NCBI GenBank assembly: GCA_964360255.1 | Contig: CAYHVK010000007.1 | Coordinates: 101,964 to 165,963 of the forward strand | Direction: 5' to 3' | DNA length: 64,000 nt | From: CAYHVK01 sp964360255 | GTDB taxonomy: Bacteria > Bdellovibrionota > Bdellovibrionia > Bdellovibrionales > UBA1609 | In this document: positions 16,981 through 26,108 of the stretch, piece by piece | Layout: every line of letters starts with the position of its first letter | Position numbering within the stretch: position 1 is the first letter of the stretch | The notes under the pieces: generated by a model | What the model saw: the letters and a program-made list of their open reading frames with translations, nothing else | What the model was told of the DNA's origin: nothing | Database searches by the model: none | Translations under genes and position numbers: made by a program

Positions 16981-17732
16981 GTATTACGGACCTCGACCCG
17001 CTTATATACGAGAGCACTACTTCCAACTACAGCTGCTGGCATAATAAGCAAGATGAGTCCGGGTATAACAAGTGTCAAGCCGACACACATAGACAATCCG
17101 AAGAATTCTATGAAGTGCCGCTTATAGAATTTGAGACGTTCTTTAAATGAGTAGCCTAAGATTTCCAAACTATAATCCGCGCTATCTGTAGCAATAACAA
17201 AGAAGAGAAATGCACTTACAAGAATATTAAGACCTGGAATAAATAGAGTCGTAAGAAACAAGGTTGTGCCGATGATTGAAAAAAATAGAGCCTTCACAAT
17301 CGACGCCATAATCATTTTAAAAATAACTGAAGAACCACTTCGAGCTTTTATAACCTGACTCCCCGTCACGACGAGAGTTTTTTCAGCCAGTACAGAGTAC
17401 ACCGGCGCTGCAAATATTTGAGTGAACCAATAAGAAAGATAAACGTTCAGAATGATAAAGAGCAGCCCGGCTATAAAAACGAGTGGATAATAAAAATATC
17501 CCGACTTGTTTCCATCCACTTGCATTTTTTGCTGAATCAGCCATTCAATTGCGCTTGGTATATAAAGTATGGTGAGCGCAAATCCGATGATCAGGATGAG
17601 GAGGCCAATGAGAAATGGCACAATAGACCATTTCTTTAAATCATTATTCTTGGTGATCAAGGTCATCCCATTAAAAATGATAAAAAACCCATTTAGAAAA
17701 CGCTCGATAATTCCGCCCGCCTGATTCTTCAT
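16977..17732 (-). CDS. EI24/CysZ-like integral membrane protein
   Basis: 251 residues with four or more membrane segments (about residues 38-60, 83-105, 143-185 and 215-240). The N-terminal F-L-N-G-F...N-D-L-K-K-W-S-I-V-P-F and the middle F-A-A-P-V-Y-S-V-L-A-E-K motif are typical of the EI24 domain family (PF07264), which includes CysZ, a sulphate permease. Overlaps the TPR lipoprotein gene and gshA by four bases each. Sulphate transport is an inference from the family and from the gshA neighbour. Confidence 0.75.
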   Translation of the reverse strand: MKNQAGGIIERFLNGFFIIFNGMTLITKNNDLKKWSIVPFLIGLLILIIGFALTILYIPSAIEWLIQQKMQVDGNKSGYFYYPLVFIAGLLFIILNVYLSYWFTQIFAAPVYSVLAEKTLVVTGSQVIKARSGSSVIFKMIMASIVKALFFSIIGTTLFLTTLFIPGLNILVSAFLFFVIATDSADYSLEILGYSFKERLKFYKRHFIEFFGLSMCVGLTLVIPGLILLIMPAAVVGSSALVYKRVEVRNT

Positions 17733-18814
17733 TTCTTCTTTTCTTTTTTAGGTAAATCTTGGCGAAGAGCGCCCGCTTTCTTAGCCTCTTCTGTTAACGA
17801 CGTACCCACTCGATTGGTAGCTAAAAAATTCTGAATTTGCTTCTCCGTTTTATTTAACGTAGTCATCACTGAGTTTGTCGCAGGCTTTTGCGCTGAGCCC
17901 GGAGTTTTCTCGCGGTAGAGCTGACGTAAAGCCACTAAAGCTTGATTGGCTACATCGCGTTTTTCTGACTCAAACTCACGCTGCTGAATATCATCGGACC
18001 CTGCTGGTGCGGGTTTATCGAGATAAACCCAAACGTTTTTATAAGCATCTTCTAATTGCACCGCCGCCAATTCAGACCAGTTCTCTGCCCCAATTTCTAA
18101 GGCGCGGTAGAGATAGCCCTGCAAAGACTGAACTGTTGTATAGTAATCGTTGCCGGTCATTTTTTCCGGGTTGATGTGGCTCATATTGCCCATGTAGTAA
18201 AGCGTCTTAGCCAGAAGCGGCTTTTGCTTTTCAGACATATTCTTACCAATTATTTTTCGGTAACCCATCTCAGCTTCTTTAAAATAACGATCGGCTAACT
18301 TTTTATTTCCTTCTCGGGCATAAGCCGCTGCTAAACGGGCAGGAATCTCGGCATCCGCACTTTCAGTAGGAAGAAAACGTTTGTTGCGATACAGCTCCAC
18401 CAAATTCACGATGGCGAGTTTATCTTGGCCCTGGCAAGTGAGCATTTCACTGAGACGCAAGCGCGCCAGTGCCTGGGTTTCAGGAGCTTTATTATTAGTC
18501 ACACGAATGACTTGGCGATAACGTTCTCCGGCCGTAATACAATCACCCATGGATTGATAGGCCACACCGGCATTCAAAAGAATAAAGTAATCGAGCTGAT
18601 TTACGGGCTTATCTACGCGAAGGCGGTCGTAAGCTTTCGCTGCATCTTCATATCTTTTATTATCAAGAAGCTGATTCGCCTCTTCAAATTTATTCTGCAC
18701 CTCTTGATTGTCTCGCGCGATTTGAGCTTTCGGAGCCGACGAGCAACCCGCCTGAGAGATAAATCCGCTGAGAGCTAATACACTACAAATGAGTTTGATT
18801 GCGTTCGATTTCAT
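17729..18814 (-). CDS. TPR-repeat lipoprotein
   Basis: 361 residues. Signal peptide ending in S-Q-A-G-C-S-S, where Cys25 would be lipidated. Residues ~38-300 form TPR-like helical pairs (ANQLLDNKRYEDAAKAYDRL, AGVAYQSMGDCITAGERYRQV, LAAAYAREGNKKLADRYFKEA). The tail is Lys-rich. The start lies 32 bases inside the end of the upstream ArsA-type gene, so the genes are tightly coupled. Probably an inner-face outer-membrane scaffold; the partner is unknown. Confidence 0.75.
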   Translation of the reverse strand: MKSNAIKLICSVLALSGFISQAGCSSAPKAQIARDNQEVQNKFEEANQLLDNKRYEDAAKAYDRLRVDKPVNQLDYFILLNAGVAYQSMGDCITAGERYRQVIRVTNNKAPETQALARLRLSEMLTCQGQDKLAIVNLVELYRNKRFLPTESADAEIPARLAAAYAREGNKKLADRYFKEAEMGYRKIIGKNMSEKQKPLLAKTLYYMGNMSHINPEKMTGNDYYTTVQSLQGYLYRALEIGAENWSELAAVQLEDAYKNVWVYLDKPAPAGSDDIQQREFESEKRDVANQALVALRQLYREKTPGSAQKPATNSVMTTLNKTEKQIQNFLATNRVGTSLTEEAKKAGALRQDLPKKEKKK

Positions 18815-19871
18815 CTGCGACCCTTTCGAGACTTTTTGTTCCGACCATATCCATATTAAAATCTGAAATTTTGAAAACTGGTACTTTTTGTCGCCATTTT
18901 TCTACAAACTTTTCATAAATCGAGCGGCGTGCCACGTGATATTGACGAAATTGTTCGGCCAGATCATTGAAGCGACCCATAAAACCTTCATTGCTCTGAA
19001 CCATATCGCCCTCTGGCCAATCTGGCAGAGCCCGATTGATAATAACGCCGGCAAGCTTAAAATTGCGTTGTGTGATGTAAACATTTAAATCTTCAGCCTC
19101 TTGCAACTTCACTTCATCAAACCCAGTTACGAGCAGGAATCCGGTATCAGTAGATTTTAAAATTTCTTGCACTTCAGAGGTCTTAACTAAAATTTGCTCT
19201 TGCACTGTTTGAATGCTTGAGAAAAAATCAGAGAGTTCGTTCATAAATTTTGAACCCGTAATCTTCTCAAGAACACTGAGTACGGTGCGGGTTCCTTTAG
19301 AAACCATTCTGCGAATAAGACTCACATTTTCAATATCGCCCAAAAACCAGCGGACGATTCCTTCTTGAAAAAGAGCTTCAAGTTTTTGTGGCGCCTGCAA
19401 GAAGTCGACGGCGTGCTGCGCGGGTGGAGTATCAAGAATTACAAGATCGTAATCTTTCGATTCAACGATTCGAGTGAGCTGTAAAAGAGCAGTGAACTCT
19501 TGCGAGCCATTCAAAGTCGTAGAGAGAAGTTGGTAGAGACGATTGCGCACAAGCTTATCGGCAAGGCCTGGGTGCTTAGCTGCTTTACGAATGAAATCTT
19601 CAAAAATCTCTTCTGAAACGAGGAGGCTGGCATCAAGGCGCCCCTTATAGTTTTGGTTAGGAACCTTAACAATTCTGCTGGTCGTCTCTGCCAAACCCAA
19701 AGCTTCACGAAGACGCAGAGACGGGTCAATTGTCATAACCAGAACTTTTAACCCTCGTCGCGCCGCTAAAACACCAAGGCTGGCTGAAAGCGTGGTTTTG
19801 CCCACTCCTCCACTGCCCATACAAATCAAAACTTTTCGTTGTTGAAGAATATCCAACAAGGTTGTCGTCAT
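18783..19871 (-). CDS. ArsA/GET3-family ATPase, first of a pair
   Basis: 362 residues. The P-loop is G-S-G-G-V-G-K-T (residues 19-26) and the switch region reads LDTPPAQHAVDFL. The family normally has G-K-G-G-V-G-K-T; here the so-called signature lysine is Ser20. The family includes arsenite-pump ATPases and tail-anchored-protein carriers, but the cysteines that bind arsenite are not evident, so an arsenic role is unlikely. Its stop overlaps the TPR lipoprotein and its start overlaps the second ArsA gene by four bases. Confidence 0.8.
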   Translation of the reverse strand: MTTTLLDILQQRKVLICMGSGGVGKTTLSASLGVLAARRGLKVLVMTIDPSLRLREALGLAETTSRIVKVPNQNYKGRLDASLLVSEEIFEDFIRKAAKHPGLADKLVRNRLYQLLSTTLNGSQEFTALLQLTRIVESKDYDLVILDTPPAQHAVDFLQAPQKLEALFQEGIVRWFLGDIENVSLIRRMVSKGTRTVLSVLEKITGSKFMNELSDFFSSIQTVQEQILVKTSEVQEILKSTDTGFLLVTGFDEVKLQEAEDLNVYITQRNFKLAGVIINRALPDWPEGDMVQSNEGFMGRFNDLAEQFRQYHVARRSIYEKFVEKWRQKVPVFKISDFNMDMVGTKSLERVADEIERNQTHL

Positions 19872-20776
19872 AAAAACTTCACCTTCTCAGAGATTTTACG
19901 AATCACATCCGCCGTGTGAACAGAAAGAATCAGTGGGACTTTAATAATTTTAAACCCCGATTTTTCGAGACGAGTCAGTTCGGTGCGACTGCGCTCTTCT
20001 AAAACCTTTATATTATCTAAAAACCATTCACCCAATTTATTATTTTGTGTTTCAGCTTTTAAAGCGTTCAGCTGCTCACTGGTTAAATTAGAATCAAAGT
20101 GTTTGTTCGCCACAACAACTGCGGTTTGGCCAATCCACTTTTTGAGTTCAGCCTGAAGCTCAAAAGTTTCTGAAACAGGCAACTCTTCAAGTAAACTCAC
20201 GATAAAATAGTTCGTGTATTGCGGATCACTTAATACCTGCTGCATCGCCCGGCTCTGTTCACCCATTGGTCCCGCAGAAATCAATTCAGCAATTCCGATA
20301 GGCGCCTTAAGAAGGGCCATAAAATGACCCGTAGCAAAGCAGTCTACAACAATACGATCAAACTCAAGGGGCGGACCCCAATGGCGGATTCCGCTCGTAA
20401 TTTTACCTAAAACAGCGAGTTCTTTAAGAGCCGGAGCCGCTTTGACAAAGGTTCGCATCACTTTATTATCGAAAAACAAATCGGCGAGCGCCTTGATCTT
20501 TACCAAGTACTGAACATACTCTTTTAGGCAGGTTTCACCGCTCCAAAGCGCCAGATAGAGGTTTTTATCTAAGGGCGTGGGCTCATAACCTATGGTTTTC
20601 TTAATAGAATCTTTAAATACGTATTCATAAGAGCTGATCTCCCCAAGTTCGACTAAAAGAGTTTTAAACCCTTGAGTAGCGCACTCCTGAGCCAGAGCTG
20701 CAGCGATGACGGACTTACCAACCCCACCTTTACCCGTAACCATATAAATTTTCTGCTGTTTTTGATTGGATGCCAC
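19868..20776 (-). CDS. ArsA/GET3-family ATPase, second of a pair
   Basis: 302 residues. The P-loop G-K-G-G-V-G-K-S (residues 15-22) is complete with the signature lysine; the switch region reads V-V-D-C-F-A-T-G-H-F-M. It is shorter than its neighbour and only distantly similar. Paired ArsA-type genes in a row suggest a heterodimer in which one partner lacks the trans-acting lysine. First gene of the run leading to gshA. It diverges from trigger factor, with only 65 bases between the start codons. Confidence 0.8.
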   Translation of the reverse strand: MASNQKQQKIYMVTGKGGVGKSVIAAALAQECATQGFKTLLVELGEISSYEYVFKDSIKKTIGYEPTPLDKNLYLALWSGETCLKEYVQYLVKIKALADLFFDNKVMRTFVKAAPALKELAVLGKITSGIRHWGPPLEFDRIVVDCFATGHFMALLKAPIGIAELISAGPMGEQSRAMQQVLSDPQYTNYFIVSLLEELPVSETFELQAELKKWIGQTAVVVANKHFDSNLTSEQLNALKAETQNNKLGEWFLDNIKVLEERSRTELTRLEKSGFKIIKVPLILSVHTADVIRKISEKVKFL

Positions 20777-20841
20777 GCGTTAATTTTCTTGCTTTCAGGG
20801 GTTTGGTTTCTTATAAGAATGACCTAATTCAAGGAGCAATA

Positions 20842-22155
20842 ATGAAAACTTCCGTCGAGAACAAGTCCGGCTTGTATAAAAAAATAACTGTTGAAGTCCC
20901 ATCTGAAAAAGTCACCTCATCATTCGATCGAGTCTACAAAGATATTCAGAAAAATGCCACTATCAAAGGCTTCCGCAAGGGCAAAGCGCCAATTCAAACG
21001 ATTAAGACAATTTATGCTGACAGCGTTAAAAAAGATGTCCTTCAAGACCTCCTTTCTGAGACTTACGCTCATGCGATTCGTGAACACAAACTTAAGCCAG
21101 TCACTCAACCTGCTGTTAATTTTGACGGCGACTTGAGTGAAAATGCTCCCTTTACTTTTACGGCCGAATTTGAGGTTCATCCCGAAGTGAATGTTAAAAA
21201 ATTTGAGAAGCTCTCTGTAGAAAAAGAGAAGTGGGCTTTAGATGAAGCTGAGGTTGATCGTATTGTTGACTCTTACCGCCAGCAAGGTGCGCAGCTGGTT
21301 CCACTTTTTGAAGAGCGCCCTGTGCAAAATGGCGATACCGCTGTTATTGATTTTGTTGGCACCATCGCCGGCGTCGCTTTTGATGGCGGTTCAGCTCAGG
21401 ACTACCCACTTGAACTCGGCTCTAAAAACTTTATTCCAGGCTTCGAAGAGGCCGTACTGGGTATGACAATTGGTCAGAAAAAGTCGATTCCACTTCGCTT
21501 TCCAGATGACTATCACGCTGAATTTGCCGGTAAAGACGTTGTGTTTGATGTCACTCTTAAGGGCATCAAAAAGAAAACTCTTCCTGAACTTAATGATGAA
21601 TTTGCCAATACAACGGCTGGGTTCCCAACTGTTGAAGCTTTCAAACAAGATATCCGTGACCGCATTACAGAAGGCGAAACAAAGCGCATTCAAAATGACC
21701 TTCGTTCGCGCGTGATTCAAGAACTTGTTAAAGAGAATCCAATTGAAGTTCCAGAGCAGATCTTAAATGAAGAAAAAGAAGCTATGATGCAAGATGCATT
21801 CAAGAACCTTTCTCAACGTGGAATGACGGCTGAGCAGTTCGAGGAATACAAAACTAAATGGGAAAAAGATTTTAATGAAGCTGCGGCCGTTAAGGTTCAA
21901 GCTAACTTCTTAGTTATGTCCCTGTCTGAAACTCTTAAAATGACTGCGACGAACAAAGAGATCAACGAGCGCATTGAAAAATACGCTAAACAAATCGGCA
22001 TGGAGCCACAGAAAGTGCGCAGCTTCTATGAAAACAGCCAAGGCGGTTTAAGTGGTCTTCAGTATCAAATTATTGAAGAAAAGGTGGTCGATCACCTTCT
22101 AAAATCGGCCAATGTTAAAGAAGTCAGCAAAGATCAATTAAGCGATAAGCCGTAG
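20842..22155 (+). CDS. tig: Trigger factor, ribosome-bound chaperone
   Basis: 437 residues from the ATG at 20842, chosen because AAGGAG lies five bases upstream and because conservation begins MKTSVENKSGLYKKITVEVP; the frame is open further upstream to 20770 but overlaps the ArsA gene. The ribosome-binding loop reads GFRKGKAP (canonical G-F-R-x-G-K-x-P), then the FKBP-type PPIase domain (DTAVIDFVGTIAGVAFDGG) and the helical C-terminal arms. It protects nascent chains at the exit tunnel. Confidence 0.96.
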   Translation: MKTSVENKSGLYKKITVEVPSEKVTSSFDRVYKDIQKNATIKGFRKGKAPIQTIKTIYADSVKKDVLQDLLSETYAHAIREHKLKPVTQPAVNFDGDLSENAPFTFTAEFEVHPEVNVKKFEKLSVEKEKWALDEAEVDRIVDSYRQQGAQLVPLFEERPVQNGDTAVIDFVGTIAGVAFDGGSAQDYPLELGSKNFIPGFEEAVLGMTIGQKKSIPLRFPDDYHAEFAGKDVVFDVTLKGIKKKTLPELNDEFANTTAGFPTVEAFKQDIRDRITEGETKRIQNDLRSRVIQELVKENPIEVPEQILNEEKEAMMQDAFKNLSQRGMTAEQFEEYKTKWEKDFNEAAAVKVQANFLVMSLSETLKMTATNKEINERIEKYAKQIGMEPQKVRSFYENSQGGLSGLQYQIIEEKVVDHLLKSANVKEVSKDQLSDKP

Positions 22156-22210
22156 TTTTTGTTGCTCTCAGCCCATTCTTAGATACGATTATGTTATCTA
22201 GGGGTGGGAC

Positions 22211-22663
22211 ATGAGCGAGCAAAAGCCTTATAAACGATCGATTAAGAACTTCATACTCAATCCAAAAATGCAGCTACGAATCAGCCTTTATTTCGTAGCT
22301 TTCGGCTTCGGCATCTCAGCCTTTATGACTTTCATCTTCTTCACTCAAGTTCAACAAATTGAAGTTCTTATCAACTCGATTTCAGGAATGCCTTTAGAGC
22401 AACAAGTTGAAATCGGTCGACTACTGAATTCACTCGTTAAAATCTCTATTCTCTTCTTCTTTGTGTTTATGATTGCCTCTGTGCTTTATGGCTTACTTGT
22501 CAGCCACCGGATTGCAGGCCCGATGTATGCGATTATGAGCTATATTGAGGATTTAAAAAAGGGCCATTACGATTCGGGCCGCAAACTTCGTGATTACGAT
22601 GAGCTCGGCCCCGTTATGGATGCCCTGCACGAGCTCTCGGCACAATTAAAGAATAAAAAATAA
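22211..22663 (+). CDS. Small HAMP-like two-helix membrane protein
   Basis: 150 residues. Two membrane segments (about 24-46 and 73-95) flank a short ~25-residue periplasmic loop; the second is followed by S-H-R-I-A-G-P-M-Y-A...L-K-x-G, the typical first half of a HAMP linker, and D-E-L-G-P-V-M-D-A-L as the second half. There is no kinase, methyl-accepting or cyclase domain, so it is a stand-alone sensor/relay piece as found in several delta lineages. Converges with ctpA, leaving a single base between stop codons. Confidence 0.75.
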   Translation: MSEQKPYKRSIKNFILNPKMQLRISLYFVAFGFGISAFMTFIFFTQVQQIEVLINSISGMPLEQQVEIGRLLNSLVKISILFFFVFMIASVLYGLLVSHRIAGPMYAIMSYIEDLKKGHYDSGRKLRDYDELGPVMDALHELSAQLKNKK

Positions 22664-22664
22664 G

Positions 22665-24107
22665 TTACTGCTTCGACTTCGCCTGAGTTTTGTTTTCGTC
22701 GAACGACTTCATGACATTCCAGGCTTTTAAGTAATTGTACGCCTGTAAAACCTGAAAATCTGAACGCAGTAGGCTGGCTCTTGGAGAGCTGTCTTTTTTA
22801 AGGTCTTCATTTTGGTTCCACCAGAAATCAAGACCCTTATCTTTACCCTTGGTGGCTGTTGCTGCCGCCTGAGCGCTTTCAGTCTCGTTGCTCTCATTCT
22901 CTGACTCACCTAACAAGTGGCCCTTCATATCGCGCTCACGCTGAATTTCAGTGCGCTGAATAGCCTTCTCGATAATATCTTGACTGAGATTATCAACTGT
23001 CACATCTGGCTGAATTCCTTCAGCTTGAATCGAGCGACCACTTGGCGTGTAATAGCGTGCCACCGTCAGTTTTAAGCCTGATCCATCACCAAGCTTCACT
23101 ACAGATTGCACCGAGCCCTTACCGAATGTTCTCTTGCCCATAATCAAAGCGCGTTTGTTGTCTTGTAAGGCGCCTGCTACGATTTCGCTGGCGCTGGCAG
23201 AAAATTCATCAACAAGTACGATAATAGGAAAGTTCGGAAGCGTCCCTTCAGATTTAGCATAACGAATCTCTTGGTCTTTCTTATTACGACCAACAGTTGA
23301 AACAATCGTACCCTTTTCAAGAAAGAGATCGCTGATTTTTTCAGCTTGATCGAGGAGACCGCCTGGGTTTCTACGAAGATCTAAAATAAGACCTTTTGTT
23401 CCTTTATTTTTCTGCATGTGCTTATTCATTTCATTATTTAAATCGCGGAATGAATTTTCGATAAAGCTTGTGAGTTTAACATAGGCAAAACCATTATTAA
23501 GGTCAGTGTATTTAACTGATTTAATCTTAACGGTTCCACGAGCGATGGTGAAATCTTTCGGCTCATCAAAGCCCTCACGAAATATACCCAGTTTAATTTT
23601 TGTGCCCTTAGTGCCCTTCATTCTCTGAGCTGCTTCAACAAGACTTAAGCCTTTCGTTGATTCGCCATTAATAGCCACAATTTTGTCCCCAGCTTTAATA
23701 CCTGCCACCCAGGCAGGCGCATCTTCAATTGGTGAAATAATTGTGAGAACACCTTTTAATATTGTAAGTTCCACACCGAAACCGCCAAACTCGCCACTTG
23801 TTTCAGATTCAAATTCTTTAAAAATATCTGGTGGCAAGAAGTTGGTATGCGGATCTAACTCTCTGAGCATTCCTTTTACGCCGCCATAGATCAGCTTTTT
23901 AAGATCAACCTCTTCAACGTAATATTGTTGCACAAGGTTTAAAACCTTAGTGAAGAGTTGCAAGTCGACATATCTGTCAGACGCGAATGATCGTAAACTT
24001 GGCGTCGCGGCAAAGCCGAGAGCCAAAAGGAGAATGAGACTGAGGATATATTTTTTGGCCCTGCCGGCAAATATTGTGTGAGCTTTCAAAGCCAACTTCG
24101 TTTTCAT
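22665..24107 (-). CDS. ctpA: Carboxy-terminal processing protease CtpA (S41)
   Basis: 480 residues. N-terminal signal anchor (YILSLILLLALGFAATPSL), PDZ domain at about residues 100-180 (GFGVELTILKGVLTIISPIEDAPAW), then the S41 core with Ser in VDEFSASASEI and Lys in G-K-R-T-F-G-K-G-S-V-Q. The last ~70 residues are Glu/Asn/Ala-rich and variable. It acts in the periplasm on proteins such as peptidoglycan hydrolases. ATG overlaps the envC stop codon by four bases; part of ftsE-ftsX-envC-ctpA. Confidence 0.93.
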   Translation of the reverse strand: MKTKLALKAHTIFAGRAKKYILSLILLLALGFAATPSLRSFASDRYVDLQLFTKVLNLVQQYYVEEVDLKKLIYGGVKGMLRELDPHTNFLPPDIFKEFESETSGEFGGFGVELTILKGVLTIISPIEDAPAWVAGIKAGDKIVAINGESTKGLSLVEAAQRMKGTKGTKIKLGIFREGFDEPKDFTIARGTVKIKSVKYTDLNNGFAYVKLTSFIENSFRDLNNEMNKHMQKNKGTKGLILDLRRNPGGLLDQAEKISDLFLEKGTIVSTVGRNKKDQEIRYAKSEGTLPNFPIIVLVDEFSASASEIVAGALQDNKRALIMGKRTFGKGSVQSVVKLGDGSGLKLTVARYYTPSGRSIQAEGIQPDVTVDNLSQDIIEKAIQRTEIQRERDMKGHLLGESENESNETESAQAAATATKGKDKGLDFWWNQNEDLKKDSSPRASLLRSDFQVLQAYNYLKAWNVMKSFDENKTQAKSKQ

Positions 24108-25198
24108 AATGTTTTCCCCTTAATATACAGCCACTGTAACGGATCAAGCGCATCCGAGAAATGACGAATTTCAAAATAAATATTACCACTACTATTAGCT
24201 AAAACCTGTTGAGAGCGAATCGGCTGCCCTTTTGTGAACAGCACTTCTTTTAGATTCGAATAGACACTGTAAAAGTGATCGTCATGATCGATGATAATCG
24301 TTTTGCCATAACCGCTCACATCACCAATGAAGCTGACCACTCCGTCATGAATCGCGCGGATTGGCTGACCCGGCTGACTGTTAAGACTGATTCCTTTATG
24401 GGCTAGACGATATTTATACTTAGGATTTTCAATAAGACCGTAATTGCGAATCATTTCAGCTTCGACGGGCCAGCTGAGATCGCCCTTTTTCTCAAAGAAA
24501 CTACTACGCAAATCGGCCGATTGGCTTGTGCGCTCAGCTTTGGCGCGAAGCCCTTTTATTTCTTTAATCGTATTCTTACGGTGATCTTCGAGTTGGGATA
24601 AAAGCTTCGATTTTGATTTTTGGTTATCTTCAAGAATTCCTTCTTGAGTCTTTATTTTATTTTTAAGTGAGGCCAGCTTTCTAAGTTCGATATCAAGAGC
24701 TTTTTTCTTCTTCATTAAAAGACTTAAGTTCTTTTCATAGCTTTTGATAACTCTGTAATCTTGATTTGAAACCCGGCGTAAGTATTTTAAAAGCTTCTCT
24801 AGATCGTGCGAGCTGCTCGAAGAGAATATAGCCCTTACCACGCTTTCTTCACCTATCATGTACATAGTGCGTAGCTTTTTAGACAGCACAGATCTTTGCA
24901 TTGTGATGAGTTCATCGAGTTGCTTCGTGCTGATCTCAAGGGCGCTGACATTACCCTGCACATCAATCAGTCGATTGGTGAGAATATCACGTTTACGACT
25001 CATTCTTTTCATTTTTGTATTGATATCGTAAAGTACGCCCATAACAGAACGAGATTGCTCATCGTTTTTAGACAGTTTTTCTTTAGCTTCACTAATAGAC
25101 TCAATAACATCAGCACGGCCTGGCAGCGCAGTACTAACAAGAGCTAAAAGAAAAAGGGTTTTAACTGAATTTAAAAACAAACAATCACCATATTTCAT
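24104..25198 (-). CDS. envC: EnvC-type murein hydrolase activator (degenerate M23/LytM)
   Basis: 364 residues: signal peptide, a long coiled coil (about 35-225), then a LytM domain in the last ~110 residues. The zinc ligands of active M23 enzymes are not all kept: the HxxxD motif is H-K-G-I-S (His about 267, Asp lost) and the HxH motif reads Y-F-E-I-R-H. E. coli EnvC is also inactive and instead activates amidases under control of FtsEX, and here too ftsX lies directly upstream with overlapping frames. Thus an amidase activator in cell separation rather than a hydrolase. Confidence 0.88.
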   Translation of the reverse strand: MKYGDCLFLNSVKTLFLLALVSTALPGRADVIESISEAKEKLSKNDEQSRSVMGVLYDINTKMKRMSRKRDILTNRLIDVQGNVSALEISTKQLDELITMQRSVLSKKLRTMYMIGEESVVRAIFSSSSSHDLEKLLKYLRRVSNQDYRVIKSYEKNLSLLMKKKKALDIELRKLASLKNKIKTQEGILEDNQKSKSKLLSQLEDHRKNTIKEIKGLRAKAERTSQSADLRSSFFEKKGDLSWPVEAEMIRNYGLIENPKYKYRLAHKGISLNSQPGQPIRAIHDGVVSFIGDVSGYGKTIIIDHDDHFYSVYSNLKEVLFTKGQPIRSQQVLANSSGNIYFEIRHFSDALDPLQWLYIKGKTL

Positions 25199-26108
25199 TT
25201 TCAGTAGCAGCCCAACCGGTGTTGATTTTTCTTACGCAGAGAAATGAACCTAAGCCGCCAACAACTAGACTCACTGCTAAAACGAGAAATAACTGACCCA
25301 CGCCAATAAACTCGAAACTGATCTGCTGACTCCAAAACTGAAGTTCTTCAATCCATACACTTTGGGCCCATTTGAAAAGTAAAAAGCTGACGCCTAACGA
25401 AACTACCGATGCGATAAAACCCATAACGATGCCCTCAAAAACATAAGGCCATTGAATCGTCCAGCGAGTGGCACCGAATAATTCAAGAAGGGCAATTTCA
25501 TCACGTCGCTGCGCTACCGAACTGCGGATTGAATTCCCAATAACAAAGAGTCCACCAGCAAGTAAAATAGCGACAAGTGTGTAGCTCGCCGTCGCAAAAA
25601 CTTTAATCGCAGCGGCGTAATTCTCAATCCAACCCTGACCGTAAGAAACCTCTTCAACTCCGCCAAATCCTGTAACGGATTTTGCAAACTGAACGAGTTT
25701 CTTATAGCCCGACGTATCTGAAATGCCGGCTTTTAAATGAGCCTCAAAGCTGGCCGGCAAAGGATTAGCAAAAGAATTATCTGACAGAAGCGTGGGCGAT
25801 AGGCTGCCGATCTTTTTGCTGAAAAGTGCAGCCGCGCCATCTTTAGAAAGATATTCTACTTTTTCAAAAAGCTCTGATTCGTTCATCGCCTTTTGCAGCT
25901 TTTCTTGCTCTTCTGGCGTAACACCATCCTTCAAATAAACACTAATCTGAACTTCATTGCCCCAGCGCGTGAGCAGTGAGTAAAGGTTGTGATGGATAGT
26001 AAAACACAAAGTCATGATAACAAAAGTTCCGATCAATACGCCCAATGTGGCCACTTGAACGGTGGTCTGACTTCTCCAGCTTCTGAGAAAATGATTCCAG
26101 ATTCCCAT
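25185..26108 (-). CDS. ftsX: Cell-division ABC transporter permease FtsX
   Basis: 307 residues from the ATG at 26108, which overlaps the ftsE stop codon as TAATG and has GAGG upstream; a GTG two codons earlier is the alternative. One N-terminal membrane helix (~20-42), a large periplasmic domain that in E. coli binds EnvC, and three C-terminal helices. With FtsE it transmits ATP-driven changes across the membrane to EnvC to license septal peptidoglycan splitting. Confidence 0.93.
   Translation of the reverse strand: MGIWNHFLRSWRSQTTVQVATLGVLIGTFVIMTLCFTIHHNLYSLLTRWGNEVQISVYLKDGVTPEEQEKLQKAMNESELFEKVEYLSKDGAAALFSKKIGSLSPTLLSDNSFANPLPASFEAHLKAGISDTSGYKKLVQFAKSVTGFGGVEEVSYGQGWIENYAAAIKVFATASYTLVAILLAGGLFVIGNSIRSSVAQRRDEIALLELFGATRWTIQWPYVFEGIVMGFIASVVSLGVSFLLFKWAQSVWIEELQFWSQQISFEFIGVGQLFLVLAVSLVVGGLGSFLCVRKINTGWAATENEIW

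Noticed and set aside
18783..20776. Arsenic-resistance locus
   Set aside because: No arsenite-binding cysteine set, no arsB, arsC or arsR nearby; only the ATPase fold is shared.
24104..25198. Active M23 endopeptidase
   Set aside because: Metal ligands of the HxxxD and HxH motifs are not all present, and ftsEX context fits an EnvC-type activator.
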